NCBI RefSeq assembly: GCF_021155765.1
Contig: NC_060114.1
Span: 21,124,501 to 21,188,500, forward strand
Direction of reading: 5' to 3'
DNA from: Diprion similis
Taxonomy: Eukaryota; Arthropoda; Insecta; Hymenoptera; Diprionidae
DNA length: 64,000 bases
The position numbers were made by a program, and so were the translations under genes. Each line of letters begins with the position of its first letter. Position 1 is the first letter of the stretch. A model generated the notes under the pieces. It had not been told where the DNA came from and did no database searches. It saw only the letters and a program-made list of their open reading frames with translations. Below, in pieces: positions 26,301-37,931 of this stretch.

Positions 26301-29284
26301 AGTCGATAGTTCGTCAGTTAATTGGCAATTACCATTATCTTCTATGCTCGAGTCGTTTGGGTTCGTCTTGTGTTAAAATATACAATTAGCTGTGAGAATC
26401 GCTCAAGATTGATATATTGAAAAATTGGTACGGTATGCTGATGGAGCAGTCTTGCCAACAGAAGAAATGAGCCTCGCGAGGGACATGGCCGTGCCTCTTG
26501 ACGGCACCAACATCGCCGACCTAATAAGCAGCGTTCTGACGCCTGACAAAAAGCTTCATGACAAGGATAAACCGCCGAGCGATAGCAGTGTAAGTTTAAA
26601 TGTTTCTATTCTTCGTTCGCTTCGTACTCATTGTCCGAGCTAAACGAGACCGAAGGCAACTTTGGATATATTGAAAAAAACTCTGACAATGGCACGGATG
26701 CGGTGGATTTATTTTCAAAACTTTATCGCATCATCGTCCGCGACAGACGACTAACAATCACAGATTCGTTCAGTTTACCGGGTTTCAGAATGGCAGCGGG
26801 GGAGATGTCTCAGAATCTGCCAGCACGACCAGCAGCGTCGGGAGCAATAGTTCTCACAGCAAGGCGCCGGGAGCTCAACTTCACAATTCATCTTCAACTG
26901 CTTCAGCGGCCGCTCAGCAAAAACTCACAAGCATACTTTACAACTCCTCGTCGCTCTTACAAGCTGTAAATATAACATTCCACTTATATATGTATATATA
27001 TATATATATATATTGGAAGATGGCTCAATAACTATATTGTTTTTCTTCATACTCTATCCGTTATGATTTTTTAGAGTGAAATAAGGAAGCAAATGATGGC
27101 AATAGAGAGCGATCCTCTTTTGAATAAAGCTGAAAAAGCTCAGCGGAAACAAAGTCTCTACATAGCTTTCAACCTCAATGGCACACTCGGTAGTCATTCT
27201 TTGGGCTCGACTGTATCTCCTCGCTCGACGTCTTTCTACCCTAGCGATACGGTCGAATCTGTTATCGGTATGTTGAACGAATAATCTGGATCAGTTGATG
27301 GAAAATAATGCTATTTGTTTAAACGTATCAGAAAACGGACTGCGTTCATTTCTAATCGTCTGTACAAATGTTTGCCCATATTTTTAGGCAATGCACTGGA
27401 TGACATACATTTGGACGACCCGTTGAGCTTAGTAGACTCTATTCATAGAGATAGTAATTCACCAATGAGCAATTCTATATCGGCTGGATTGGCTAGCTCC
27501 GGTTTACTGGGAAGTTCAGCTCCGGTGAATATACCTGGAATGACGGAAAGATCTGTACTCAGTAATTTTTCACCGTCTACTTCCAGTCCTCTTCAGCAAT
27601 TACAGTCCGCCGGTTTTCTTACGGGATCAAGATTTTCTCACCAAGATTCAATGGAATCGGTAATGAGATAGACATTGATTAAATCTACTGAGTTTCCTCG
27701 ATTCGATTTACTCGCTAAATAAAATTACTCCCACTTATTTTCACCTTCTAATTCACGTCCAATCTTTTCTCCACAGACGATGCCTTTCATGAGCCAAGCT
27801 TCGGATCCGTTCAGCAATCACATCTCTCAGCTCAGTAGCTCTGCCTCGAAACTCAGCGGATTCAACAGCAGTTTATTCGACTTTGCAAATCAGGGCATGT
27901 CTCCGTCTCGTGCTCAGCCACTCCCAGCATCGCCCTTAGTCAACGCATTCTCCATTAGTCCCAGCAATACAGGCACACTATCAGAGGTGAGTAAGCGACC
28001 GGTCAAATTTTTTTCCCTTTAAAATGAACAGACAATAATACAAAGGGTAGCAAAAACGGGCAAATGTGTAGAAGAAACGACCCGAACCAAATTAATTTAT
28101 TCCGATCGATGACGAGGATTTTTATTCAAGCCTCCGTTCGTTGAATTCGATCAGGTTCAAAGGCTCCGGGAAGAGCTGACTTCGAGTCGTGCACAACTCG
28201 CGACGTGGGACGAGCGCATAAACCAGGCAAGAGCTGCGTGTACAGCCTGGCAGCTGGAAAGCGAAGAAGCTAAGCGTAAAGCGTCTATTGCCGAACAACA
28301 GAGGGATGAGGTGATTGTTTATCCTCCATTTTATCGGGGAGTTTTCCACTCAAGTTCCGACACGCTTATGCTATCAATTGCCCACGTTTACGATGTCAGT
28401 AATTGCAGTATAAGTCATATTAATCACCTCTTGTGAAAATACCGATACATTCCACCAGCATCCGTAAATAGTGATAGACAATATTTTTTTTCCCGCTCTC
28501 TTTGCCTTTCAAGTAGCAGAAAATAGTCTAGGTTTGAATTCTTTGCAATATTAAGGTATTTCGTTGATCGCTGAACGGTGAAAAAAATAATTTTCTGTTT
28601 AATATTAACAAATTTTCAAGATTATTGAGTAAACTTCTCTTAGTTTGTGGGAAACTTGGTAGAAAACTCCCCATTGTGAAAAATCATTGTTCAATCGCAA
28701 GAGAGATGCATTGTACTTTAGAGTATGGATTGCTTGCAGGCCTTGTTGCAGGTAAAAGCATTGAGAGTTGAAAACGAAGCGACAGTGGGCGGCCCCTATC
28801 TTCATACCCTGAGAAGGACCAGCGAGCTCAGATCACTGTCCATAGCGACGCTGAAATCTCTGCAATCTCAACTACGGTCCGATCTTGAGGAAGTAGAAAA
28901 GGTAAAGAACACAAACAAACCTGTTTAATGAAAAATTGTTGGTTGTCAATTAATATGCGAGCAGAGGCGCGCGTTGAAAACTTTTTATCTTTTGCCGATT
29001 CGTCGAGATTTCTTTGCCGTACAATCATCGGTTATCTCTGTATAGGAATCGCTTCCGCCTTGGTTAGTCGTCGAATAAGACGAAATCGCTCCCTGTTGAG
29101 GCATAGATTATGTTCGCAGGTACTCTACCTTGAAACTGCAACAAAATGCATGGTCTGCGAGGAACAGAACCGAACGGTTACTTTGTCGCCGTGCAACCAC
29201 TACGTCGTGTGTTCGGGTTGTGCACCGAACCAGCGTGAATGTCCGTACTGCCAGACACCAGTCGCCTCCACCAGTCAAGCCTGA
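23381..29284 (+). CDS. unk: Unkempt CCCH zinc-finger / RING protein
   Basis: Twelve exons, 23381-23439, 23547-23756, 25123-25545, 25634-25836, 26462-26589, 26789-26965, 27075-27267, 27388-27659, 27777-27986, 28155-28310, 28740-28901 and 29120-29284, join in frame to 785 residues. The N-terminal third carries the CCCH cluster (for example YLKEFRVEQCPLFIQRKC, CTKYDETTGICPDGDECPFLH, CVHDTDSRGFCVKNGPHCAFAH, CRQGYACPQYH, CPRGVFCAFAH). The Ser-rich middle is probably disordered. About 626-690 is a charged coiled coil (VQRLREELTSSRAQLATWDE onward). The last exon encodes a RING-type finger (CMVCEE...CNHYVVCSGC...CPYC). In flies and mammals Unkempt binds UAG-containing mRNAs to repress translation and controls neuronal differentiation and morphology, in link with TOR signalling. 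Intron 2 carries a poly-C tract (about 23780-23795) and a MITE. Confidence 0.97.
24122..24324. mobile_element. hAT-like MITE in unkempt intron 2
   Basis: 203 bp bounded by CAGGGATGGC and the inverted GGCCATCCCTG. The flanks are TTGTATAC (24114-24121) and CTGTATAC (24325-24332), a 7-of-8 match consistent with the 8-bp target duplication of hAT transposons. CAG/CTG termini also fit that superfamily. There is no coding capacity, so it must have been moved by a transposase elsewhere. Confidence 0.85.
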
Positions 29285-32200
29285 GCTATAATTCGTTGAA
29301 ATTTTATTAATGCATTTATTATTTTAAAACGGTGAAGGATCTTACTTGTCTTTTACTGAAAAGAGAAAGAAAAAAGCAGCATTTGGTAATTATTATACCA
29401 CAATTATACCACTCGCAGTTTCGAACGAAACAGAAACTGAAATAAGGTTGAAATAGGATAGGAATAGTCGTTGAAAATGATGATATATCGAGAGACGAAA
29501 GTATACGGTAAACACGCCTTAATAATTGAAAATCTCGCTTTATTATACTTGTCGTTGATTTTCTTAAATATCTTTTTTTTTTCCCCGTGCTATTTCCTTT
29601 TTTTTTTTTTTTTTTTTTCCTTTGTCTTGTCTTGTTTTCTTTTATTCGTACAACTCTATTGCCTTTGACGATTGATTAATTTTGCATTCCGATAATCGTT
29701 TTTTTTTTTCCTCCTTATACATATATATATATATGTATATATATATCATGCTTTTATATCTAACTTGTTTCTAACAGTTGATGAAGGAATAGTACCTTGA
29801 CATATATGTGTGTGTGTGTGTGTTATTTCACTGAACTAAGTTTCCATTCAAAATGTATTTAAAAAAAGGAACAGAATTTAACTGTTATTTTGTATTATTT
29901 GCGCATTTCATGTGTTCTAAAACACAGTCAAAATATAAAAATTGCAGTATTGAGTTTTTCACGCACGTGTAACTTTTCCTTTTCTACACGTTGTACTCGC
30001 GTTATCGCGATAATAGGTACATTTGTTCGGTGACACAGTGTTGAGAGAGAGAGAGAGATAGGAAAAAAAATCAGGGTACTGATACTGGACGGATAAGTTT
30101 ATAGCGACTGTCAGTGAGCATTTTTTTTATTTATTTATTTTTTTTTTCGCCACACAGACTTGATAATTTTTTATCGCCGATTTCGCGTAGAAAGAGAAAT
30201 CCAAATGAAATAATTGGATATTTTTTTTTCTCTCCGATCCGATCTCGATAATTGTAAATTTTGCAAACATCTAACGGTTGAATTCGTAATTGCGAGTATA
30301 ATAGAATGAACAAGCAAAAAGATAAGAAAATGAAAATTAAAACTTGTACTGTTGAAAGAAAAATGCGGACATACGATGTACCTATGAATGTTTGGAGATA
30401 TTTCATTCAAGCAAGTAATAACACTAACCTAACGTTATTTTATCGCCGCTTTTACATTTTCATATTAAGAAAAAGCTTCTATACGTACATATTATATAAA
30501 TATATACATAAATGATAGAAGAAGAAGAAGAAGAAGAAGAAAAAAAATAAATAAATAAATAAATAATAGTAACGAATGCTTCGAGTAGAAGAACGGTGTT
30601 GAAATGTTAACTGCGTACTAATTATGAAACTAAAAATTCAATTTTAATATTGTATAGACGCAAAGTCAGAAGAGTTGAGCATCTGTCAAAGACATTGTTT
30701 ACCCTCGACGGCTGGTGTGTAAAAATATCTAAATTGACTGGCGTAAGTTTTGACTTCTGTAGGAATCAAGGGAACGCGTATTAGAGTGCTTTAAAATTTT
30801 TCTACAGTGTTTCGAGCTGCGTACAAGTACTTGTAAGCTGCAACGGATACCTAACTAAACCACACGTGTACGATTTAATAATTTACTCTATAAATTTTGC
30901 TCATACCGAAAAAATGGTATATACGTACATACGTAGATACATACACGCATACACTGTTACATATACGTATGCATGTACAGTTTGTATATCGATTTGTTTC
31001 AATTTACTATGAAATAAATATGTATCGTGTTAAGCGGGTAGACGAGGGAGGCAAGCAAGGAGAAGTAGAAAGACGACGAGCAGTACTAGTTTAGGTGGCT
31101 AGGATAGATAGGCGGTTATCAAATTTTTTCTTCATAGACACAAAATATCAAAATAAAATCAACATTAAAGACTATTATTATTATTATCATTAATAATATT
31201 ATTATTATTATTACTACATGTGTTATTATCGTCATCAATTTCACCTTTATTTAATATTATACTTTTATAACCGTCGTTGTAATACCCGCACCGCACAATA
31301 AGCGTACATAGATTCATTCACAAATTACAATTAACGGTCGAAAGGTTCGATTATCATAGAAGCTCACGATAGTATCTACTCATACATACATGTGTACATA
31401 TGCACGTACATATAATATGTATATTTTTCAATGCTGAAATGTGCGAGATAAGGGTATTGAACGAGAATAAATCTTACTTAATTATCTCAATATTTAACAT
31501 TATAGAATCACGAAAAGTTCGCGATCAAGTTTTCAATTAGATTTTCTTTTTTCTACGTCATTGGATGAAGTATAAAAAAAAAAAAAAAAAGAAAAGAAAG
31601 AAAGAAAGAAAAGAAAAACTATCAAAAGAAGGAAAGAACGAAAACAAAAATAAAAAATATAATAATAAACAAACAATTGTTCACTTATGTATCGCTTAAA
31701 GTTAGTAACTATTATAGTGAAGGACATAAAAGAAACAAGCAAAGAAAATATGTGAGGCCAAAAAAAGAAATATTCTCATTTTGTTAGTTCAATTCCCAGA
31801 TTACAAGTGAACAAACAATTATAATGTATACATAAAATATGCAATTACTCTTGTATGATATGGATGGGCTCGGCTCGTCTGTAACGTTATATTTTTCGTT
31901 ACATTTATATACGCATAATGGATGAACGAAAGAAAGGAAGAGAAAATATGCTGTCAATCAGCTGCTATATAGCTTTCAATAATATCGCGCATCTCCTGTC
32001 AAATAAATGAACGAAATTCATTTTCACATAAACAACATTTAATACTAATAATAATAGTGAAATGCGTTCTAATAAGATTTTTCTAGAACAAAAGAAGAAA
32101 AACGCTAAAAAAAAAAAAAAAAAAAAAGAGAGAAAGAACAGAATTTTTTTTTTTTTGTTGTATTTAATGTAAAACTTAGGAGCTCAGTCGAATGGCAATG

Positions 32201-34359
32201 AAATTAACCAAATTTCCCTGTTAATCGATAGCCGTACATGCCATAGCTTTTTTTCAATTACATACTCCATTAGATTAATCAATTTAGACCTAGGATAATA
32301 TATTTTTCAATTGTGTTTGTGCAGTAGTGTTCTTAAGCCAATGACTCGAAATCGTTGAACATTAATTATACGAACTTCGCTGGGTTTCATATAATGCAGC
32401 GTTTACTACGATTTTACGAATTATGTGTTTACTCTACCAAAACAAATGATAAGAAAAGTGGATGAGTGTGTTATAAAGTTTCGATGATCGATTAAGTATT
32501 TAGACATTTTTCCAATAATTCAATAGGCGTGCGTGTGGCTGAGGAACACTATTTCTCTTAGATTATTGTGATCATAAAATAGACGAAAAAAAATTGAATA
32601 TTTAAGTTTAATCTAGAATCTAACGTTTTACAAATCGCTGTCTCATATAAAATCGTCTTACATTAATCACTGAAGTGATATTTAAAAAATGTGCTGTCTC
32701 AATCCGCCCAAACTTACTACGATTCTCTAATGTTTACGCGAATGGCGTTTCGCTACGAGACGAAGCAGCGATACGAAATTTAATCCCTTTCTTATTCACC
32801 CAAGTATAGAGTTTAATACTTTTGAGTAATTGTCTTATGTTTGGGCTGATTTTGTGGCTTATTTGATGTATAGATTTAGAATATAAAAGCATTAATATGA
32901 ATGGAACTATTTTATTCGAGATTCAAAAAGCAAACAAGCAAGCAGTACAAGAAAAGTTATTAGGATCACATTAAACTGAATAGAGTGTAGGATAGGTATT
33001 CCTGATAATATAATTACGAATCTTACAAAATAATAAATACAATATATTATTATTATGCTATTTTACCTATGATAATAATAATATTACAATTACAAAATTA
33101 AATTATTGTAAAAGCAACAAATTTAGCTACGAATAGGGTAATAGGAGAGTAACAAAATAAATGGTTAGCTTATATTATGTACGAAGAAAATTGAATATTG
33201 ATGCAAAACAGTTGAATATTTATATGCTACTTACTGCCCGTGTTGTTGGTTTCGTTGTCAACAAAGATTTTCATTATTTTCTTATAAAACAAAAACTCGA
33301 AAGACATAAAGGAAAAAAAAAGAAAACGGAAGGAAGAAAGAAAACTAAAACACTTGACTCAGTTTTAGCTTCAAAATATTTTTATCTTGCAGTGAATCTA
33401 TACTACCGGTACATTCGAGTAAACAAACGATTACAAAACGCTTGCAAGTATTATCACGATCAGAGGTGCTGTTGCAATAAATGACACAACGGATAAATTG
33501 AAAAAAGAAAGCGAAGAAAAAAGATAATAGTTCAACAACGTACTGAAAGAAAAATTCTTTTCAAAACTATCGTCGCTTCAGCGCGAAGAAAACCAACAAT
33601 AGGGTAGACTAAATTGAACAATATATTTTTGACAAATTACAATAACGCAGATATAAATGTCAAAGCAACAGCCATATGGACGATTATTCATCTGGTGGTA
33701 TCATATTCATGACACATTTTGTGAGACAATATTGTAAGCATTTTACACGTGAAACTATATTCTAGTGTCATTATTGTCATAATTATTGTTATTATTACTG
33801 GTATTACTTCCGCCGTCTTTTATCATTATTGACATTCTCGTGCATGTCATTGCACTTACTAAGAATATCGTAATTACTATCATCAGATCTTGATATAAAA
33901 ATTCGTTTCACGCGACGATTGTGTTTTTTTATTTCTTTAACGAATCTTTAATCAATAATTACCCATATGGTTGTTGTCTAAGATCTACACATAATCACTA
34001 GGCTACTACTACTGTACAATAATAAATTTTAAATTACCTAATATAGTAATGAACATGGAAAAAAGTTGCTGATCATTTATATATATTTATATATTATAAA
34101 ATTTATAATTTATGCAATGTGAGGACCATCGGCAGCTACCGTCGATCACTCACGCCTCTTGTTACTGATATTCTTTATTCTTTTCCACAGAGCCGTGCCT
34201 TTGCACTCTATTCTCGGACAAAAAAAAATCAAAGAAAAACGCCATTTTGTCTTAAGGCTTTGGGGCGATTACGAAGGAATTAGTGGTATTGCCGCTCTAA
34301 AATTAAGCCAAATAGAAGTCCTTGGATAACAGTCAGACGCCGTATAAAGATTAACGACG
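29285..34359. other. Long AT-rich region, unkempt 3' UTR side
   Basis: Five kilobases with no recognisable exon on either strand. Low-complexity tracts include T runs (29574-29620), AT dinucleotides (about 29720-29750), GAA and AAT runs (30520-30566), TTA repeats (31155-31215) and A-rich runs (31572-31618, 32108-32130). Part is likely a long unkempt 3' UTR, since no other gene starts or ends here until CDK20. Open frames of up to about 107 codons look like chance. Confidence 0.45.
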
Positions 34360-36172
34360 TTACACGATGCTCAACAAATTTTGAAACAAAACTGTACGTT
34401 GCAAGTTTCCTTTAACTTCTTCCGGCTTCACTTGAACCCGATGATCCGGCGGTGGTTTCGGCAAAGCAGATTCAGGGCAGGGGAACGGTCGCGAATGAAA
34501 ATACAAATGCTTTAGTGCCTGAAATAAGAAGTCGTTGAAGATGATGGAGTGCTTTTATTGCCAAAAGGAATAGCCTTGTCGGTTTACACTCGCCGAAAAC
34601 TAAGAATCTCACACACCGATGATGCCGTCAAGCGTTTCGATGAGTTGTAAACGAGAAGCTGTTTGATCAGATCTATAGCATCCGGTGTCGCATCTGGCAC
34701 GATCAAATCCCAGGGCAAACCCTTGTGGCACGGGAATGTGATTTTGTTGTAATCTGGAAGGGTAGTCAAATCGGGCCAAGATTCCGTCGTCGGCGAGCCA
34801 AGCAATCGCAAAACAATCGCCAGCTGCTCGATGTCCGTTTCTCCCTGAAACACGGCGAAGGATTGAGGTGCGCAATTGCGTGCATAACCCTAATTGGTCA
34901 CTTGGGATGAAGTAATCCCAAACGTTTTTCAAACTCGCATAGTAGAGTCCCTTGGTACCTTGACTTTGCCGATGTTTTACAATATTTAAACAATCAATTT
35001 TGGTTAGGAAAATTAAGCGAGCTTTTTCTGTGATCCTCAAACAATACCTAGATATTTTTTTTAGATTTTTAGAACTCATTGTTGCAGCAGGATATCGCGG
35101 TTGGATCTGGGGTGAACTTCACCCTGTGTGATACCGTTATGCGATTATACTGAAGCATGACCAATTAGGGATAAAGACGATAGCAATTCTTCTATCCACG
35201 CTTACGGCGAATAAAGGCGCGCTGTTGAGTATTTCTCCGAAAATGCATCCCACCGCCCATATGTCTACAGCTGTGGTATAATAACGCGCTCCGTACAACA
35301 ATTCCGGTGCTCGATACCATCGGGTTGCAACTTGGTGCGAATAGGAATGGCTGTTGTCGTCCCAGACCAATCGGCCAAGACCAAAATCGGCTATTTTCAA
35401 CACGCCCTCCCGGTTTACAAGCAAGTTTGCGGGTTTCAAGTCCTGCGAAACCAGAGTTTCATGTGTTGTAATTCTTAATTCAATTAAACTGATCAGCCAA
35501 ACGTGATGAATGCTTGTTGAAATCTATCTAGACGATTAACGATTCTGTAAATCGGTGTCAGAGCTCATTCTGTCTGTCATCTTTATGCCGATCCGTGAGA
35601 ATCGTGCAAAGTCTGAAGACATTGAAGTTTGGTGCATGTGCATAAAATGATGAGCGACTTTTCAAACCAGTGTAAGTTATTCACAGGTGTAGATTCGAAT
35701 ACACTGTTTAAACCCTCCAAACTCACCCTGTGCATAACATTATTTGCATGCATGTACGATACGCCCTCGAATAACATCTTCACGTAAGTTTTTTTTTGAG
35801 AATCGTTGAGCGGCCTCTCCGAGTCTCTAATTATCTCCCACACGCCGGATGGCATGTAATCAAATACCATGACAAAATCCAATCCCACTGGGAAAACGTC
35901 GATTAACTCAACTACCTGTGGATGTCGATCATAAAGATGATTAAAAATTGCTGAAATCGATCCGCAGTTGTGCTGCTATTCCTTACGTTCCGGTGTCTCA
36001 GCTCTTGCAGTGTCTTGACTTCTCGTAATACGGAGGTCGGAATGCCCTCGTCAATCTTTTTGAGCAATACTTTTTTCAACGCCACCTCATTGCCCTGCTC
36101 GATGTGATAAGCTTTCAATACCAGCCCATGTGCGCCTTCGCCAATCCTTCCGACCACAACGTATTTCTCCAT
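34360..36172 (-). CDS. CDK20: Cyclin-dependent kinase 20 (CCRK)-like kinase
   Basis: Five exons, 35987-36172, 35727-35915, 35206-35442, 34617-34844 and 34360-34518, join in frame to 332 residues (human CDK20 has 346). Visible kinase motifs are the glycine loop GEGAHG (11-16), VALKK with catalytic Lys33, the PSTAIRE-position helix [24 protein letters not shown] with catalytic Asp126, DFG at 144-146, and the activation segment [20 protein letters not shown], which is close to the CDK20 version and distinct from CDK7 or CDK2. The C-lobe has GETDIEQL and LPDYNKI, again CDK20-like. The family acts at the cilium base and in the cell cycle and phosphorylates ICK/MAK-type kinases. Start ATG 36170-36172 is the natural MEKYVVVG start. 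Intron 3 contains a dispersed repeat. Confidence 0.93.
34870..35150 (-). repeat. Dispersed repeat, copy B, in CDK20 intron
   Basis: The reverse complement matches 4521-4830, with the core at 34962-35081. It fills most of intron 3 of the kinase gene in the same orientation as the gene. It carries a short inner palindrome, GGGTGAACTTCACCC, at about 35110-35124. Confidence 0.7.
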
Positions 36173-37931
36173 TCCAGAGGCTAGTATCAAATTATTTGGG
36201 TTCAAATCTTTGCCGTTTCAATTCTCAAAGCATCATCCAAAGATTATTAATTTACGAATAGCTTTCCAAGCAATATATTTCGAACTTCCGACCGTGGCGC
36301 TGTCTTGTCAACCAGCCAAAACCTGCATATATCAAATGATACAGACGCACTAAAACCAAACTCCATGACAACGATAATTTTATTTCATCACGTCCAAGTC
36401 CACTAGAGGTGGTTTTCTGCTGCTGTACGACCACTTCGGGCAAAACCCAAGTACGGTTTGAACGTTAAAATTGGAGCCTCCGTGATACCTAGTCGACGGT
36501 CTCAATACCGCCATTTTGACGATCGTGTACCTATTTTACCCTGTGACCCACGTATGAATTTAATACATGCAAACACACCCACATCACAGTTAGGTTAGAA
36601 GGGTGTCGTACGATCAAATAGCGAAGGGCAAGAACAAAGAGACGACTGTGTTATTGACAAAGTAGCGCTTTATTAAAATTTAATATGACAAATTTCACCC
36701 CCGTCATTCTCAAAGTTAACTGACGTTTGTTTACAAATTCGCTCGCGTAATCATTACGGTCTGATTTGAGAAACCTTTTATAGGATACGAATAATTCAGT
36801 CTGCAGAAAAGCACGGTATTACATTATTTAATATGAATAACGAAGGAAAAATACTTTACGAAAACTAGAGCGATTGAGTCAATCGCGATATGCAACTTAT
36901 AACTCACCCGGATTCGGTAATTGCGGTAATCCGGGTGTAATAAACATTCGAATTACGATTTTTGAGATCTGTTTCAACGAGAAAACACTTCGGTGAGCCA
37001 AGCTTGCCTGGCTAGTCATCAGTTTTGGCTTTGATTCCTCTCTCTTTCATTTATCATTATTATCTATAGGAAATTAGTTAACTCGACCTCATTGTTTGGT
37101 CGTCAACTTTACAGATAAATTTCGGTTTCATTACAATAGAGTTAATCTTTCCGTTGTTTCTCTAAGCATATGCATAATAGCTACGCCCCTAATGGTTAAC
37201 AACTAGGAAATATTGAGAAAAGAAAGCAAAGACCCAGGAACTTGGAAAAAAATTGCCAAAATCAGTAATAAGTAAACATAATTACACGTAACCGTTGAAT
37301 TGAATATTTATTTTTTCCCTCACTTCCTTTTTCCGTTTGTTGCATGTAATTGAAAATTATTATAATCTTAATGTTAGATGAAAGCTCTCATTTCCGGATG
37401 CACTCAACGTTGAAATTTGATCACAAATGAAAAAAAAACCACAGTTTCGTCTTGTATAAAAGCAAACCGTCGTTTTATTTTTTTATAGTAATTATGTTTT
37501 TTTTATATATGTATAATATATATATATATATATAATAGCTGATGATATCTCTTCATTAACTTGTTTTACTGGTGTTGTTTTCCTTTGCTCCTTCGTTTTC
37601 ATCTTATACATGTGTTGTTGTACGAGCATTTGTTGTATAAGATAAAAAAAACACACACACACATATATATATATTTATGCATGTATATATATGTGTATAT
37701 AATATACATACATAAATATATATATATATATATATTTATGTATATTCGATATTATCAAGCTCCCCAAGAACTTGGGTGACACAAAGTGGTGCTCGTCTAT
37801 TCGATAATCCGATCAATATTCGTGGCGATCTTACAATAATTGTTAGCCAACAGCCATCAACACTGCAAGATCTGACCACCTTGGATCCGTGATACCAACT
37901 CGTATAATATAATCTCCATATGATCACCCCT
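36173..37931. other. Intergenic region between CDK20 and selenophosphate synthetase
   Basis: No coding exon recognised. It includes the CDK20 promoter side, AT/TA and CA dinucleotide runs (about 37507-37545 and 37650-37745) and the likely selenophosphate synthetase 3' UTR (about 37750-37931). I looked there for a SECIS core on the minus strand and saw no convincing one. Confidence 0.5.

Noticed and set aside
33161..33484. 107-codon plus-strand open frame
   Set aside because: Lys-rich low-complexity translation of A-rich DNA, without a domain or splice context.
37400..37931. Possible SECIS element downstream of selenophosphate synthetase
   Set aside because: No ATGA...AA...GA core with plausible flanking stems was seen by eye on the minus strand. 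A folding-based search is needed to settle it.
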